A stretch of 42,446 bases of DNA from Burkholderiales bacterium (GTDB lineage: Bacteria; Pseudomonadota; Gammaproteobacteria; Burkholderiales; JAEUOS01), in NCBI GenBank assembly GCA_016790695.1, contig JAEUOS010000164.1:1-42446 (forward strand), written 5' to 3'. The notes beneath the pieces were generated by a model. It saw nothing but the letters and a program-made list of their open reading frames with translations, made no database searches and was not told the origin of the DNA. Position numbers and translations under genes: made by a program. Position 1 is the stretch's first letter. Every line of letters begins with the position of its first letter. Below are positions 33,333 through 41,412 of this stretch, piece by piece.

Positions 33333-33865
33333 ACGTCCTCGGTGAAGTCGCCCTTGGCGTGGCGCTCTTCGACGGCGGTGACATAGCTCGGGCGCGCGCC
33401 CCCCACCACCTGGACCAGCTCATCGACCATGGCGAGGAAGAACAGCGTCGAGCCGATGACGATCGACAGTTGCGGGATCCAGAGCGGGATGACCACCAGC
33501 CCGTTCGACATGTCGTTGACCTGGAAGCTGTCGTAGACGTAGGCCGACACCGACCAGGCCAGGTAGCCGGTGAAGAGGCTGCCCACGCACAGCCCGGCGA
33601 TCTCGAACGCGCGCCGCCACGGCGGCGCGAGGTTCTCGAGCAGCAGGCCGACGCGCACGAAGTCGCCGTGCTTGAACGTGTGCGCCATGCCGAAGAACGC
33701 GGCGGCCGCCGTCAGCCAGGAGACGATGTCCTCGAAGCCGCCGGTGCGCCACCCGACCAGGCGGAACATCGACGTGCCGATCATCACCGCGAAGATGACA
33801 AAAACGAAAAACGCCGCGAGGGCCCCCGCGGCGTCGAACATCGCGTTCAGCGTGCGCCGGATCAC
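33329..33865 (-). CDS. TRAP transporter small permease (DctQ family)
   Basis: This 178-residue small TRAP subunit has four membrane helices, near residues 13-35, 47-65, 88-108 and 128-148. WLTAAAAFFGMAHTFKHGDFVRVGL, which spans a helix and loop, carries the usual family region before the third helix (quoted in part: GMAHTFKHGDFVRVGL). The start is GTG at 33865, 30 bp after the binding-protein stop. The C-terminal tail (VEERHAKGDFTEDV) is hydrophilic. Confidence 0.88.
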   Translation of the reverse strand: MIRRTLNAMFDAAGALAAFFVFVIFAVMIGTSMFRLVGWRTGGFEDIVSWLTAAAAFFGMAHTFKHGDFVRVGLLLENLAPPWRRAFEIAGLCVGSLFTGYLAWSVSAYVYDSFQVNDMSNGLVVIPLWIPQLSIVIGSTLFFLAMVDELVQVVGGARPSYVTAVEERHAKGDFTEDV

Positions 33866-33895
33866 GACGTCACCACCCCGGGCGGGGGGCGGCGA

Positions 33896-34861
33896 CTACT
33901 TCTTGTTGTAGGCATCGACGATCGCCTTGCCCTCGGGGCCTGCCTTCTTGAGCCAGTCCTCGAGCATGATCGTGCCGACCTGGCGGAAGTCGGTCACCAG
34001 CTTGGGCGAGGGCTTGAGGATCTTCATGCCTTTCTCGGCGAGCGCCTTCTTGTACCACTCGTTCTTCTCGTCGGAGACCTTCCAGCCGCGCACTTCCGCG
34101 TCGCGCGCCGCCTTCAGGACGCCGTCCTGGGTCGCCTTGTCCAGCGCGTCGAAGGCCCTCTTGTTGACCAGGACCGCGTTCTTGGGCAGCCAGGCCTGCG
34201 TGTCGTACCAGATCTTGATGTGCTCGTAGGTCTTGGAATCGTAGCCGGTCGCGCCGGACGACATGTAGGACTCGACCGCGCCCGTGGCCAGCGCCTGCGG
34301 CAGTTCGGCGGCCTGGATCGTCACCGGCTGCGCGCCGATGAGTTCGGCGATCTTCGCCGTCGACGGGCTGTACGCGCGCCACTTCACGCGGCGCATGTCG
34401 GCCACCGAGGCGATCTCCTTCTTGACGTACAGGCCCTGGGGCGGCCAGGCGACCATGTACAGGACCATCATGCCGCCTTCCGCGAGCTTCTTGTCGAGCG
34501 CCGGCTTTTGCGCCGCCGACAGGCGCTGCGCGTCCTTGAAGCTGGTTGCGAGGAACGGAATGCCGTCGAGGCCGTAGACCGGCCACTCGTTCTCGAAATT
34601 GACCAGCAGCACCTCGCCGATCTGTGCCTGGCCGTTCTGCACCGCGCGCTTGATCTCGGGCGCCTTGAACAGGGAGGCATTCGAGTGGACCGTGATCTTG
34701 AGCTTGCCGCCGGTGTTCTTGTCGACGTCGGCCGCGAACTGGACCGCGATCTCGGTATGGAAATTGGCAGGCGGATAGGCCGTGGGCATGTCCCACTTGG
34801 TCTGGGCCTGGGCGGCGCCGGCCGCGATCACCGCGGCAAGCAGGGAAATGGCAACGCGCAT
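33896..34861 (-). CDS. TRAP transporter substrate-binding protein (DctP family)
   Basis: This 321-residue periplasmic solute receptor has a Sec signal peptide (residues 1-19, cleaved after AQA). Mature segments typical of DctP proteins include WDMPTAYPPANFHTE near 23, GGKLKITVHSNASLF, RRVKWRAYSPSTAKIAELIG near 158 (which contains the substrate carboxylate-binding Arg) and MSSGATGYDSKTYEH. The start has GGAG 7 nt upstream. The ligand is presumably an organic acid or amino/2-oxo acid. It leads DctQ and DctM in the same direction. Confidence 0.9.
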   Translation of the reverse strand: MRVAISLLAAVIAAGAAQAQTKWDMPTAYPPANFHTEIAVQFAADVDKNTGGKLKITVHSNASLFKAPEIKRAVQNGQAQIGEVLLVNFENEWPVYGLDGIPFLATSFKDAQRLSAAQKPALDKKLAEGGMMVLYMVAWPPQGLYVKKEIASVADMRRVKWRAYSPSTAKIAELIGAQPVTIQAAELPQALATGAVESYMSSGATGYDSKTYEHIKIWYDTQAWLPKNAVLVNKRAFDALDKATQDGVLKAARDAEVRGWKVSDEKNEWYKKALAEKGMKILKPSPKLVTDFRQVGTIMLEDWLKKAGPEGKAIVDAYNKK

Positions 34862-34916
34862 TTTTTCTCCTCGATGGTCGGGAGCGGGACCGGAACGGGA
34901 GCCGGATGCCGCGGAT

Positions 34917-34933
34917 GGTGACGGACGGTCACC
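34917..34933. promoter_or_regulatory. inverted repeat GGTGAC-N5-GTCACC
   Basis: A 6-bp perfect inverted repeat with a 5-nt centre overlaps the VOC gene stop and lies 56 nt before the TRAP binding-protein start. It has no T-run on either strand. It could be a regulator-binding site for the transporter genes or an mRNA hairpin that tunes VOC versus transporter levels. Confidence 0.3.
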
Positions 34934-35723
34934 GCCGAAGGGTGAATTGTAACGTGGTGCCGAGCGCCGACTGCGGGTCGACCTCCAGGCCTGCGGCGGA
35001 GGCCTCGAAATCCACCCGGGCGCGCTCGAGCACGGCGCGGGCGGGCGCAAGCGAGCAGCAGCCGAATCCGATCGCGCGCATGCCCGTCGTGCCGCTTGCC
35101 GGCACCAGGCGCAGGGTGCAGGCCCCGAGGGCGAGGGTGACGACGCCATCGGGGCCGCGCCGTGCCGGGCTCCCGGTGCAGCGCTCGTAGGCCGGCGCCG
35201 CCGCGGCCGGGTCCGGCAAAGCGATCTCGAGGCTGTCGATGCCGACCACGCCATTGGGGTGCGTCTGCCACGCGGCCTGCCACACCGCCGCGCGCGTGAG
35301 GTGCTCGCAGTAGTAGAACCAGGTCCCCGGGACGGCATCGGGCTCCAGTCGGGTCACCCGGAAGCGCGCATCGGCCGTGCCGCCGTCGGGGAGCCGCACC
35401 GGACGCGAGAATGACTGCACCGGGCGCGGCGCCAGCCCGGCGGCGACCAGGTCGCCACGGGTCGACTCGGCGTCGTCACTGCCGAGCACCGTCGCCATCA
35501 GGCCGAGCGGGCGGGCGACGAGTTCGGGACGCGCGGGCGGCGGCGCCCCCGGCGGGAATCCCAGCAGTTCCAGGTAGTCGGCCGCGAACACCACGGTGTG
35601 GTTGATCGACCCCAGCGTATGGTGGCCGCGCGCGCCGACCTGGAATCCCAGGCGGTCGAATGTCGCGACGACCTCGTCCATGCGGTCGCGCGCGTTGAAT
35701 ACGACATGATCGAGGGTGTGCAT
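34929..35723 (-). CDS. VOC-family (glyoxalase-like) protein
   Basis: This 264-residue protein resembles the Glyoxalase_3-like domain proteins of the vicinal oxygen chelate superfamily. The opening LDHVVFNARDRMDEVVATF and RLGFQVGARGHHTLGSINH carry a metal-ligand-like His pattern. VVFAADYLELLGFP near residues 44-57 supplies the expected acidic residue (Glu). GTWFYYCEHLT begins the second half. The reaction is not predictable; family members isomerise, cleave or conjugate compounds at a metal site. It is first in the minus-strand run leading to the TRAP transporter and diverges from the ThDP enzyme gene across 90 bp. Confidence 0.78.
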   Translation of the reverse strand: MHTLDHVVFNARDRMDEVVATFDRLGFQVGARGHHTLGSINHTVVFAADYLELLGFPPGAPPPARPELVARPLGLMATVLGSDDAESTRGDLVAAGLAPRPVQSFSRPVRLPDGGTADARFRVTRLEPDAVPGTWFYYCEHLTRAAVWQAAWQTHPNGVVGIDSLEIALPDPAAAAPAYERCTGSPARRGPDGVVTLALGACTLRLVPASGTTGMRAIGFGCCSLAPARAVLERARVDFEASAAGLEVDPQSALGTTLQFTLRR

Positions 35724-35813
35724 CGTGCCATGGTAGCGCGTTGCGCCTGCGCCGACGCCAGGCCCCGGGGACGGCGATAATCGACGCTCCTTCGCTCCTC
35801 GATCCCTCTCGCG

Positions 35814-37508
35814 ATGACATCACTCAACGGCGCCGAGGCCCTCGTGCGCATGCTCCAGGCGCATGGCGTGCGCCACATTTTCGGGCTGTGCGGCGACACC
35901 AGCCTGCCCTTCTACGATGCGCTGGCACGCCTTGACCATGGCATGCAGCACATCCTGACACGGGACGAGCGCAGCGCAGCGTACATGGCGGACGGCTATG
36001 CGCGCGTGGCCCGCCGCCCCGGAATCTGCGAAGGCCCCTCGGGGGGCGGGGCGACCTACATTCTGCCGGGCGTGGTCGAAGCCAACGAATCCTCCGTTCC
36101 GGTGCTCGCGATCACCACCGACATCGCCACCACATCACGCGGGCGCTACACCCTGACCGAGCTGGATCAGGGCGCGCTGTTCCGGCCGCTCACCAAATGG
36201 AACGGCACGGCCAACGCAGCCGCCGACATCCCCCGGCTGGTGCGAGCCGCCTTTTCGGCGATGACCACCGGACGCAGCGGCGCCGCCCACCTCTGCGTGC
36301 CCTTCGATGCCCAGAAGGGCGCGCTGGATGACGCCGAGCTGTATGCGGATCCTGCCGTGGCCGCGTACCCGGCGCGCCGCAGCGGCGCCGACCCCGGGGA
36401 CGTGCTGCGCGCGGTTGCCCTGCTCACGTCGATGCCGAACAAGCTCGTCATCGCCGGCGGCGGGGTCGTTCTTTCCGGTGCCGAGCCCGAGCTGGCGGAG
36501 TTCGCCCGCCTGACCCAGGCGGTCGTCGCCACCACCATCTCCGGGCAGGGCAGCCTCGCCGAGACCGATCCCGCTTGCGCCGGCGTCGTCGGCAGCAACG
36601 GCGGCACCCGCGAGACCCGTGCCCTGGTCGACATGGCGGACCTGGTGATCTTCGTCGGATGCCGCGCCGGCAGCGTGACGACCGAGCGGCGGCGCCACCC
36701 GGCGCCGGACGCCGCCAGGGTGATCCACATCGATGCCGACGCTGCCGTGATCGGCGCCAACTATCGAACCGACGTCGGCCTGGTGGGCGACGCGAAGCTG
36801 GTGCTGCGCCAGCTCAGCGACGCCCTCGCGGCGCAGACCGCCTTCGATCTGCCGTCGCGCCTGAATCCGCGCGCGGTCGCCGATGCCAAGGCGCGCAAGC
36901 GTGCGGCATTCCTGCAACTGGCGCTGTCCGACGCGCACCCGATCCGTCCCGAGCGCGTGGTCCACGAACTGCGCGAGGTTCTGCCGCCCGAGGCGATCGT
37001 GATCGCCGATCCCGGCACGCCGTGTCCCTACCTGTCCGCGCATTTCGAGGTGCGCGCGACCGGCAGACGCCTGTTCTCGAACCGCGCCCACGGCGCGCTC
37101 GGCTACAGCATGGCCGCGGCCGTGGGAGCGCATTTCGCCGCTCCCGGCACGCCGGTGGTGGCCATGATGGGCGACGGCAGCTTCGGCTTCACCGCGGGGG
37201 AACTCGAGACGCTGGTGCGCCATCGCGTGCCGGTGGTGATGGTCGTGATCTCGAATGCGACGTTCGGATGGATCAAGGCCGGCCAGAAATCCGGCTTCGG
37301 CGAGCGCTACTTTTCGGTCGATTTCGGACGGACCGACCATGCGGCGGTCGCGGCCGCGTATGGTGTGCGGAGCTGGCGGGTCGAGGATCCGCAGGCGCTG
37401 CGTCCGGCCTTGCGCGCGGCGCTCGAATGCGGCGCGCCCGCGCTTGTCGACGTGATCTGCCAGCCGCTGCACGAGGCGAGCGCTCCGGTGAGCGAGTGGG
37501 TCGCGTGA
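35814..37508 (+). CDS. thiamine-diphosphate-dependent enzyme (acetolactate synthase/decarboxylase-like)
   Basis: This 564-residue ThDP enzyme of the POX/AHAS/benzoylformate-decarboxylase class has three domains. The N-terminal PYR domain has the cofactor-activating Glu52 in RDERSAAYMADGYAR. The middle domain is near 190-330. The C-terminal PP domain has GDGS starting at Gly453 and the Mg ligand Asn481. The usual NN pair is SN here, with the metal-binding Asn retained. Such enzymes decarboxylate 2-oxo acids or ligate their products. Residues that separate acetolactate synthase from decarboxylases are not decisive, and no regulatory subunit is adjacent, which argues against a biosynthetic AHAS. 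The stop overlaps the next gene start as GTGA. Confidence 0.85.
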   Translation: MTSLNGAEALVRMLQAHGVRHIFGLCGDTSLPFYDALARLDHGMQHILTRDERSAAYMADGYARVARRPGICEGPSGGGATYILPGVVEANESSVPVLAITTDIATTSRGRYTLTELDQGALFRPLTKWNGTANAAADIPRLVRAAFSAMTTGRSGAAHLCVPFDAQKGALDDAELYADPAVAAYPARRSGADPGDVLRAVALLTSMPNKLVIAGGGVVLSGAEPELAEFARLTQAVVATTISGQGSLAETDPACAGVVGSNGGTRETRALVDMADLVIFVGCRAGSVTTERRRHPAPDAARVIHIDADAAVIGANYRTDVGLVGDAKLVLRQLSDALAAQTAFDLPSRLNPRAVADAKARKRAAFLQLALSDAHPIRPERVVHELREVLPPEAIVIADPGTPCPYLSAHFEVRATGRRLFSNRAHGALGYSMAAAVGAHFAAPGTPVVAMMGDGSFGFTAGELETLVRHRVPVVMVVISNATFGWIKAGQKSGFGERYFSVDFGRTDHAAVAAAYGVRSWRVEDPQALRPALRAALECGAPALVDVICQPLHEASAPVSEWVA

Positions 37509-38215
37509 CGCACGCGCCCCCGCCGGCCGTGCCACGGCCGCTCGGGATCATCATGCTCGAAACCCGCTTTCCGCGGCTGCCGGGCGACATCGGCAACCCG
37601 GCAAGCTTCGCGTTCCCGGTGCGGTACGAAATCGTCCGCGGCGCGAGCCCGGAGCGCGTGATCCGACAGGGCGCCGACGGACTGCTGGCGCCGTTCATCG
37701 CGGCGGCCCGCGCGCTCGAAGCCGCGGGCTGCGCGGCAATCACCACCAGTTGCGGCTTTCTTGGCCTGTTCCAGGGCGCCATCGCGGCGGCCCTGCGCGT
37801 GCCGTTCATAGCCTCGAGCCTGGCACTCGTGGAGACGGCCAACCGCGCGCTCCCCGCCGGCCAGGAGGCCGGCGTGATCACGATTTCCGCGTCGTCGCTC
37901 ACACCTGCGCATCTGGAACGCGCGGGCGCCCCGGCCCGGACGCCCGTGGTCGGCGTCGCCGAGGACGGGGAATTCGCGCGCGCGATCCTCGGCGATCAGC
38001 CCGACCTGTGCGCAGCGAAGCTGCGCAGCGAGGTGCTCGACGCAGGCCGTCGGCTGCGCGCGCTCCACCCCCGGGTCGGCGCGATCGTCCTTGAATGCAC
38101 CAACATGCCGCCGTATGCTGCCGCCCTCGGCGAGGCGACCGGCGTGCCGATCTACGATGCGCTCACGCTGGCACGGTACCTGATGGGGCCAGCGCACGGC
38201 GCACCTCGCCGATGA
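37505..38215 (+). CDS. aspartate/glutamate racemase-family protein
   Basis: This 236-residue Asp/Glu/hydantoin racemase superfamily protein has the two catalytic cysteines visible: Cys83 in ITTSCGFLGLF and Cys198 in IVLECTNMPPYA. Members include amino-acid and hydantoin racemases, maleate isomerases and arylmalonate decarboxylases, so the exact reaction is open. The start GTG at 37505 overlaps the ThDP enzyme stop. A later ATG at 37553 would remove PLGIIMLETRFPRLPGD, which looks like a conserved opening, so the GTG is favoured. The 3' end overlaps the convergent NRDE gene by 53 bp. Confidence 0.85.
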   Translation: MTHAPPPAVPRPLGIIMLETRFPRLPGDIGNPASFAFPVRYEIVRGASPERVIRQGADGLLAPFIAAARALEAAGCAAITTSCGFLGLFQGAIAAALRVPFIASSLALVETANRALPAGQEAGVITISASSLTPAHLERAGAPARTPVVGVAEDGEFARAILGDQPDLCAAKLRSEVLDAGRRLRALHPRVGAIVLECTNMPPYAAALGEATGVPIYDALTLARYLMGPAHGAPRR

Positions 38216-38951
38216 GGCGGCCGGCCGCGTCGAAGCTGCGCTCGGCGAAGCTGCCGCTGCCGTCGTCGCGCAGGACCAGCACGCAGCTGCTGCGGGTTCC
38301 GTAGGCCGGCGCGACGATCTTGCGCGGCGCCAGCATGCGTTCGCGTTCGATCCCCACCCCCGTGTCGGGGAGCTCGCTGTCGGCGGGGAGGTCGGTGTCG
38401 CCCAAGGCATCGAACAACTCGCGCGCGAGACGCGCATCGTCACCGCCGCGCGGGACCGCGTCGGCGAGCGCGCGCGCGAGGCCGGTCGCCTTCGGCCAGG
38501 GCGTGTTCAGGCGCGCATTGCTCAGGGTGTGGATCCCCGGGGTCAGGTGCTCGGGGGAGCCGCCGTCGTCGCCCAGGTACCAGAGCCCGTGCACATCGCC
38601 GGCCAGCAGGTTGAATCCGTTGAAGTCGGCGGCGACGGCCCGGACCGCCGCGCAATAACCGCCGGGCGCCAGGCCACCGCGCAGGTAGTCGGCGACCAGA
38701 TGACCGCGCGAGCGCGGCGCGGCCGCGCGCACCGCCTGCCTGCGGTGATTGGTGAGCGCGGCGAAGCGACCGTCGCGCGTGACCCCCATCCAGGTACCGC
38801 CATCCCGGAGGTCGCGCCCCGCCAGCACATGCGGCGCGTCGTCCCAGAACGCGGCCGCCGCGGTCGGGCGCTCGTGGTACTCGTCGCGATTGGCGGCGAC
38901 GATCAGTCGATATCCGGGATAGGCGCGCCAGGCCAGCGCGATCAGGCACAT
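38163..38951 (-). CDS. NRDE/TANGO2-like Ntn-hydrolase-family protein
   Basis: This 262-residue NRDE-family protein (TANGO2 homologue) begins MCLIALAWRAYPGY. Cys2 becomes the N-terminal nucleophile-like residue after Met removal. The family name motif AANRDEYHERPT occurs near residues 18-29. GGTWMGVTRDGRFAALTNHR and the later TLSNARLNTPWPK are typical. The family is linked to lipid/haem or acyl metabolism in eukaryotes; the bacterial function is unclear. The start at 38951 is 2 nt after the DUF4936 stop, so the two are probably co-translated. Confidence 0.88.
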   Translation of the reverse strand: MCLIALAWRAYPGYRLIVAANRDEYHERPTAAAAFWDDAPHVLAGRDLRDGGTWMGVTRDGRFAALTNHRRQAVRAAAPRSRGHLVADYLRGGLAPGGYCAAVRAVAADFNGFNLLAGDVHGLWYLGDDGGSPEHLTPGIHTLSNARLNTPWPKATGLARALADAVPRGGDDARLARELFDALGDTDLPADSELPDTGVGIERERMLAPRKIVAPAYGTRSSCVLVLRDDGSGSFAERSFDAAGRLIGEVRRALAPSGTVPA

Positions 38952-38953
38952 GG

Positions 38954-39250
38954 TCAGGAAAGCGGATCGTGAAAGATCTCGAGGTGACGCGCGTCGCCGG
39001 CCTCGAGGAATGCCGTCATGCCGAACCGGGCGACGCAATCGGCCAGCGCCGCATCGAACAGCAGGCGCCCGTGCACGCCCTCGTAGACTTCCATCCAGGT
39101 GCTGTCGTCGGCGGATTTCTTCTTCAGGCGACCGCGCACGCCGGTCATGCGCAGCACATCCGACTGCATGGCAACGGCGACCGGAACGAAATCCCCGGTG
39201 CGCTCGGCCGGCACCTTGTAGTAGACGTAGTAGTCGTAGATCTCGCTCAT
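38954..39250 (-). CDS. DUF4936 family protein
   Basis: This 98-residue small cytoplasmic protein begins MSEIYDYYVYYKVP. It has no signal or membrane segment and is rich in aromatic residues at its start. It resembles the DUF4936 family of betaproteobacteria (ferredoxin-like size), whose role is not known. It lies between ygfZ and NRDE on the same strand with tight spacing, which suggests a shared transcript. Confidence 0.8.
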   Translation of the reverse strand: MSEIYDYYVYYKVPAERTGDFVPVAVAMQSDVLRMTGVRGRLKKKSADDSTWMEVYEGVHGRLLFDAALADCVARFGMTAFLEAGDARHLEIFHDPLS

Positions 39251-39290
39251 GCGCCGCGCTCGGTTCCGGCTGCCGGCCTCCGCATGCGCA

Positions 39291-40190
39291 TCAGGCCGAC
39301 GGGGAAGACATGTAGGGCAGGTCGATGAACTCGAGCGGCGGGCCCTCCGGCGCGCCCAGCCGCACCGGCGCGCTATCCCGGCTGTCGCTCGAGATCACCG
39401 CCAGCAGTTCGCTGCGGCCCGTGTCATCGGTCACCGCATTCGCAACCGTGCCGCATTCCTGCGCCTGCGCGGCAAACAGCGGGACACCGGCGACCGCCGG
39501 CGCACCGACACGGGCACGGTACATGCGCCGCTTGACGGCGCCGCGATAATGCGTGCGCGCCACGACTTCCTGGCCCGGGTAACAGCCCTTCTTGAAATTG
39601 ATGCCGCCGATGGCGTCGAAATTGGCCATCTGCGGGACGAACTGCTCGCTGGTCGCCGGCGTGATCCACACCTCTCCGGCCCGGATCTGCGCGAGCTGCC
39701 AGACCCAGTCGTCGCCGGCGCCCGACCCGGCGGCCGCCACCACGAGGCAGCGCGTCTGCCCGGCGACAGCGGTCAGTCCGACCAGCGTGCTGCCGCCATC
39801 CTCGACGACCTCCATCGGTGCGGGCTGGCCGGCGCGCCCGATCGCCCCGGCCAGCGCCCAGTCCGACGAGACATCGGTCACCACGACCTTGGCGCGCAGG
39901 ACGAACATGCGCATACGCTTGACCAGTGCAGCGACCAGTTCCCGGTCGCAGGCCAGACAGACCAGATCGGGACGTTGCTTCCACGCCAGAAAGCCGGCCA
40001 GCATGCGCCCCTTCGGTGAACAATAGGCCGTCCATTGCGCGCGTCCGACGGGCAGACCGGACAGATCATTGCTCAACTGCGCGTGCAGGAACGCCACCGC
40101 ATCGGCGCCGGAAACCTGGATCAGGCCCCAGGAGGACAGCCGATAGTTGCCGACGGGCAGGGCAGGGGAGTCGACAGGGCAGATCGTCAT
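39291..40190 (-). CDS. ygfZ: folate-dependent YgfZ/GcvT-like Fe-S protein
   Basis: This 299-residue YgfZ/IBA57 homologue helps Fe-S cluster enzymes and tRNA-modifying MiaB, probably binding tetrahydrofolate. The family hallmark KGCYPGQEVVART is near residues 198-210, with the essential Cys at 200. The N-terminal VSGADAVAFLHAQLSNDL is the GcvT-like folate domain signature. It is divergent from mltG, as in many betaproteobacteria, with a 163-bp gap that contains degenerate repeats. Confidence 0.92.
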   Translation of the reverse strand: MTICPVDSPALPVGNYRLSSWGLIQVSGADAVAFLHAQLSNDLSGLPVGRAQWTAYCSPKGRMLAGFLAWKQRPDLVCLACDRELVAALVKRMRMFVLRAKVVVTDVSSDWALAGAIGRAGQPAPMEVVEDGGSTLVGLTAVAGQTRCLVVAAAGSGAGDDWVWQLAQIRAGEVWITPATSEQFVPQMANFDAIGGINFKKGCYPGQEVVARTHYRGAVKRRMYRARVGAPAVAGVPLFAAQAQECGTVANAVTDDTGRSELLAVISSDSRDSAPVRLGAPEGPPLEFIDLPYMSSPSA

Positions 40191-40250
40191 CGATCGGTGA
40201 CGTGGGCGGAAGAAGGGGCGAGCGTAGAACGGTCGGGCGGAAGATCGGAC

Positions 40251-40310
40251 GGCGAACCGGGTGGCGAACCGGCTGCCAAATCAGCAGGCGAGCCGGGCGA
40301 CAAATGCACC
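40251..40310. repeat. degenerate 12/24-bp tandem repeats before mltG
   Basis: GGCGAACCGG occurs at 40251 and 40263, and GGCGAGCCGG at 40287, spaced 12 and 24 bp. The 24-bp units 40263-40286 and 40287-40310 match at 16 of 24 positions. They lie in the ygfZ/mltG gap. Confidence 0.55.
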
Positions 40311-40322
40311 GTGCCGAGCCAT

Positions 40323-40328
40323 TATACT
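40323..40328 (+). promoter_or_regulatory. TATACT -10 candidate of mltG-tmk-holB
   Basis: TATACT lies 25 nt before the mltG ATG, just after the repeat tract. A GCGACA -35-like hexamer sits at 40297-40302, but the 20-nt spacer is long. Confidence 0.3.
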
Positions 40329-40353
40329 GACGCGTTCGACACCAGATGGCCTC

Positions 40354-41370
40354 ATGTTTCGATTATTCAAGGCCCTGATTTTCCTCGCCATTTTGAGTGC
40401 CGCCGCGATTGCGGGCGGCCTCTGGTGGTACGCGCACCATCCGATGGCGATGGGCGGCGAGGGGGTTGAACTGACCATTCCGCCCGGCAGCTCGATGCGC
40501 TCCGCCGCGCGTCTCGCCGCCGAGCGCATGAGCGTTCACCCCGACGCGCTGGTGCTGCTTGCACGCGCGCTGTCGCGCGATACCCGCATCAAGGCGGGCA
40601 GTTACGAGATCGAGCCGGGCACCACACCGCTCGCCCTCATCGACAAGCTGACGCGCGGTGACGTGACGCTGCAGGAACTCACCGTGCCTGAAGGGTGGAC
40701 CTTTGCCCAGTTTCGCGCCGCCCTGGCGGCGCACCCCGCAGTGCACAAGACGATGGACGGCCGCAGCGATGCCGACCTGTACCGCCACGTCGCGGGTTCC
40801 ACGGTCGGCCCCTTGGCGCATCCCGCGCATCCCGAGGGGATGTTCTTTCCCGACACCTACCTGTTCGCCAAGGGCTCGACCGAGGTGGCGATCCTGCGGC
40901 GCGCCCATCGCGCCATGCTGCGGCGGCTGGACGCCGAATGGCAGCGCCGGGCCGCCGGCGTGCCGTATGCCTCCCCCTACGAAGCACTGATCATGGCTTC
41001 GATCGTCGAAAAGGAAACCGGCCTTGCGCGCGAGCGGCCGCAGATCGCGGGCGTGTTCGTCAACCGGCTGCGCAAGGGCATGCTGCTGCAAACCGATCCC
41101 ACGGTGATCTACGGGCTGGGTGCGGCCTTCGACGGCAACCTGCGCAAGCGCGACCTCCAGACCGATGGCCCGTACAACACCTACACCCGCGTCGGCCTGC
41201 CGCCCACACCCATCGCGCTTCCGGGCGCGGCAGCGCTGCAGGCCGCACTCAACCCGGCACGCACGGATGCCCTCTATTTCGTCGCCCGCGGCGACGGCAG
41301 CCATGAATTCTCTGCCAGCCTCGAGGCGCACAACCGCGCCGTCAACCGCTTTCAGCGGCGCGGCGGCTGA
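40354..41370 (+). CDS. mltG: endolytic murein transglycosylase
   Basis: This 338-residue YceG/MltG-family enzyme cleaves nascent peptidoglycan strands and terminates their polymerisation at the inner membrane. A single N-terminal transmembrane anchor (about residues 7-25) is followed by a LysM-like segment with TIPPGSSMRSAARLA. The catalytic domain has EGMFFPDTYLFAKG and MASIVEKETGLA, where the catalytic Glu sits in EKET, followed by VFVNRLRKGMLLQTDPTVIYGLG. Start 40354 gives the short cytoplasmic tail plus anchor; an in-frame upstream ATG at 40261 would cover the repeats. tmk follows after 42 bp. Confidence 0.93.
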   Translation: MFRLFKALIFLAILSAAAIAGGLWWYAHHPMAMGGEGVELTIPPGSSMRSAARLAAERMSVHPDALVLLARALSRDTRIKAGSYEIEPGTTPLALIDKLTRGDVTLQELTVPEGWTFAQFRAALAAHPAVHKTMDGRSDADLYRHVAGSTVGPLAHPAHPEGMFFPDTYLFAKGSTEVAILRRAHRAMLRRLDAEWQRRAAGVPYASPYEALIMASIVEKETGLARERPQIAGVFVNRLRKGMLLQTDPTVIYGLGAAFDGNLRKRDLQTDGPYNTYTRVGLPPTPIALPGAAALQAALNPARTDALYFVARGDGSHEFSASLEAHNRAVNRFQRRGG

Positions 41371-41412
41371 GATGCGTCGCCATCACGCCGGATCGTTCAT
41401 GCAAGGGTGCCG

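Noticed and set aside
40261..40353. A longer mltG N-terminus, or a small repeat peptide with recurring Gly-Glu-Pro encoded by the tract before mltG.
   Set aside because: The tract is imperfect and carries a -10-like element, and mltG has a standard anchor starting at 40354. No ribosome site supports a separate peptide.
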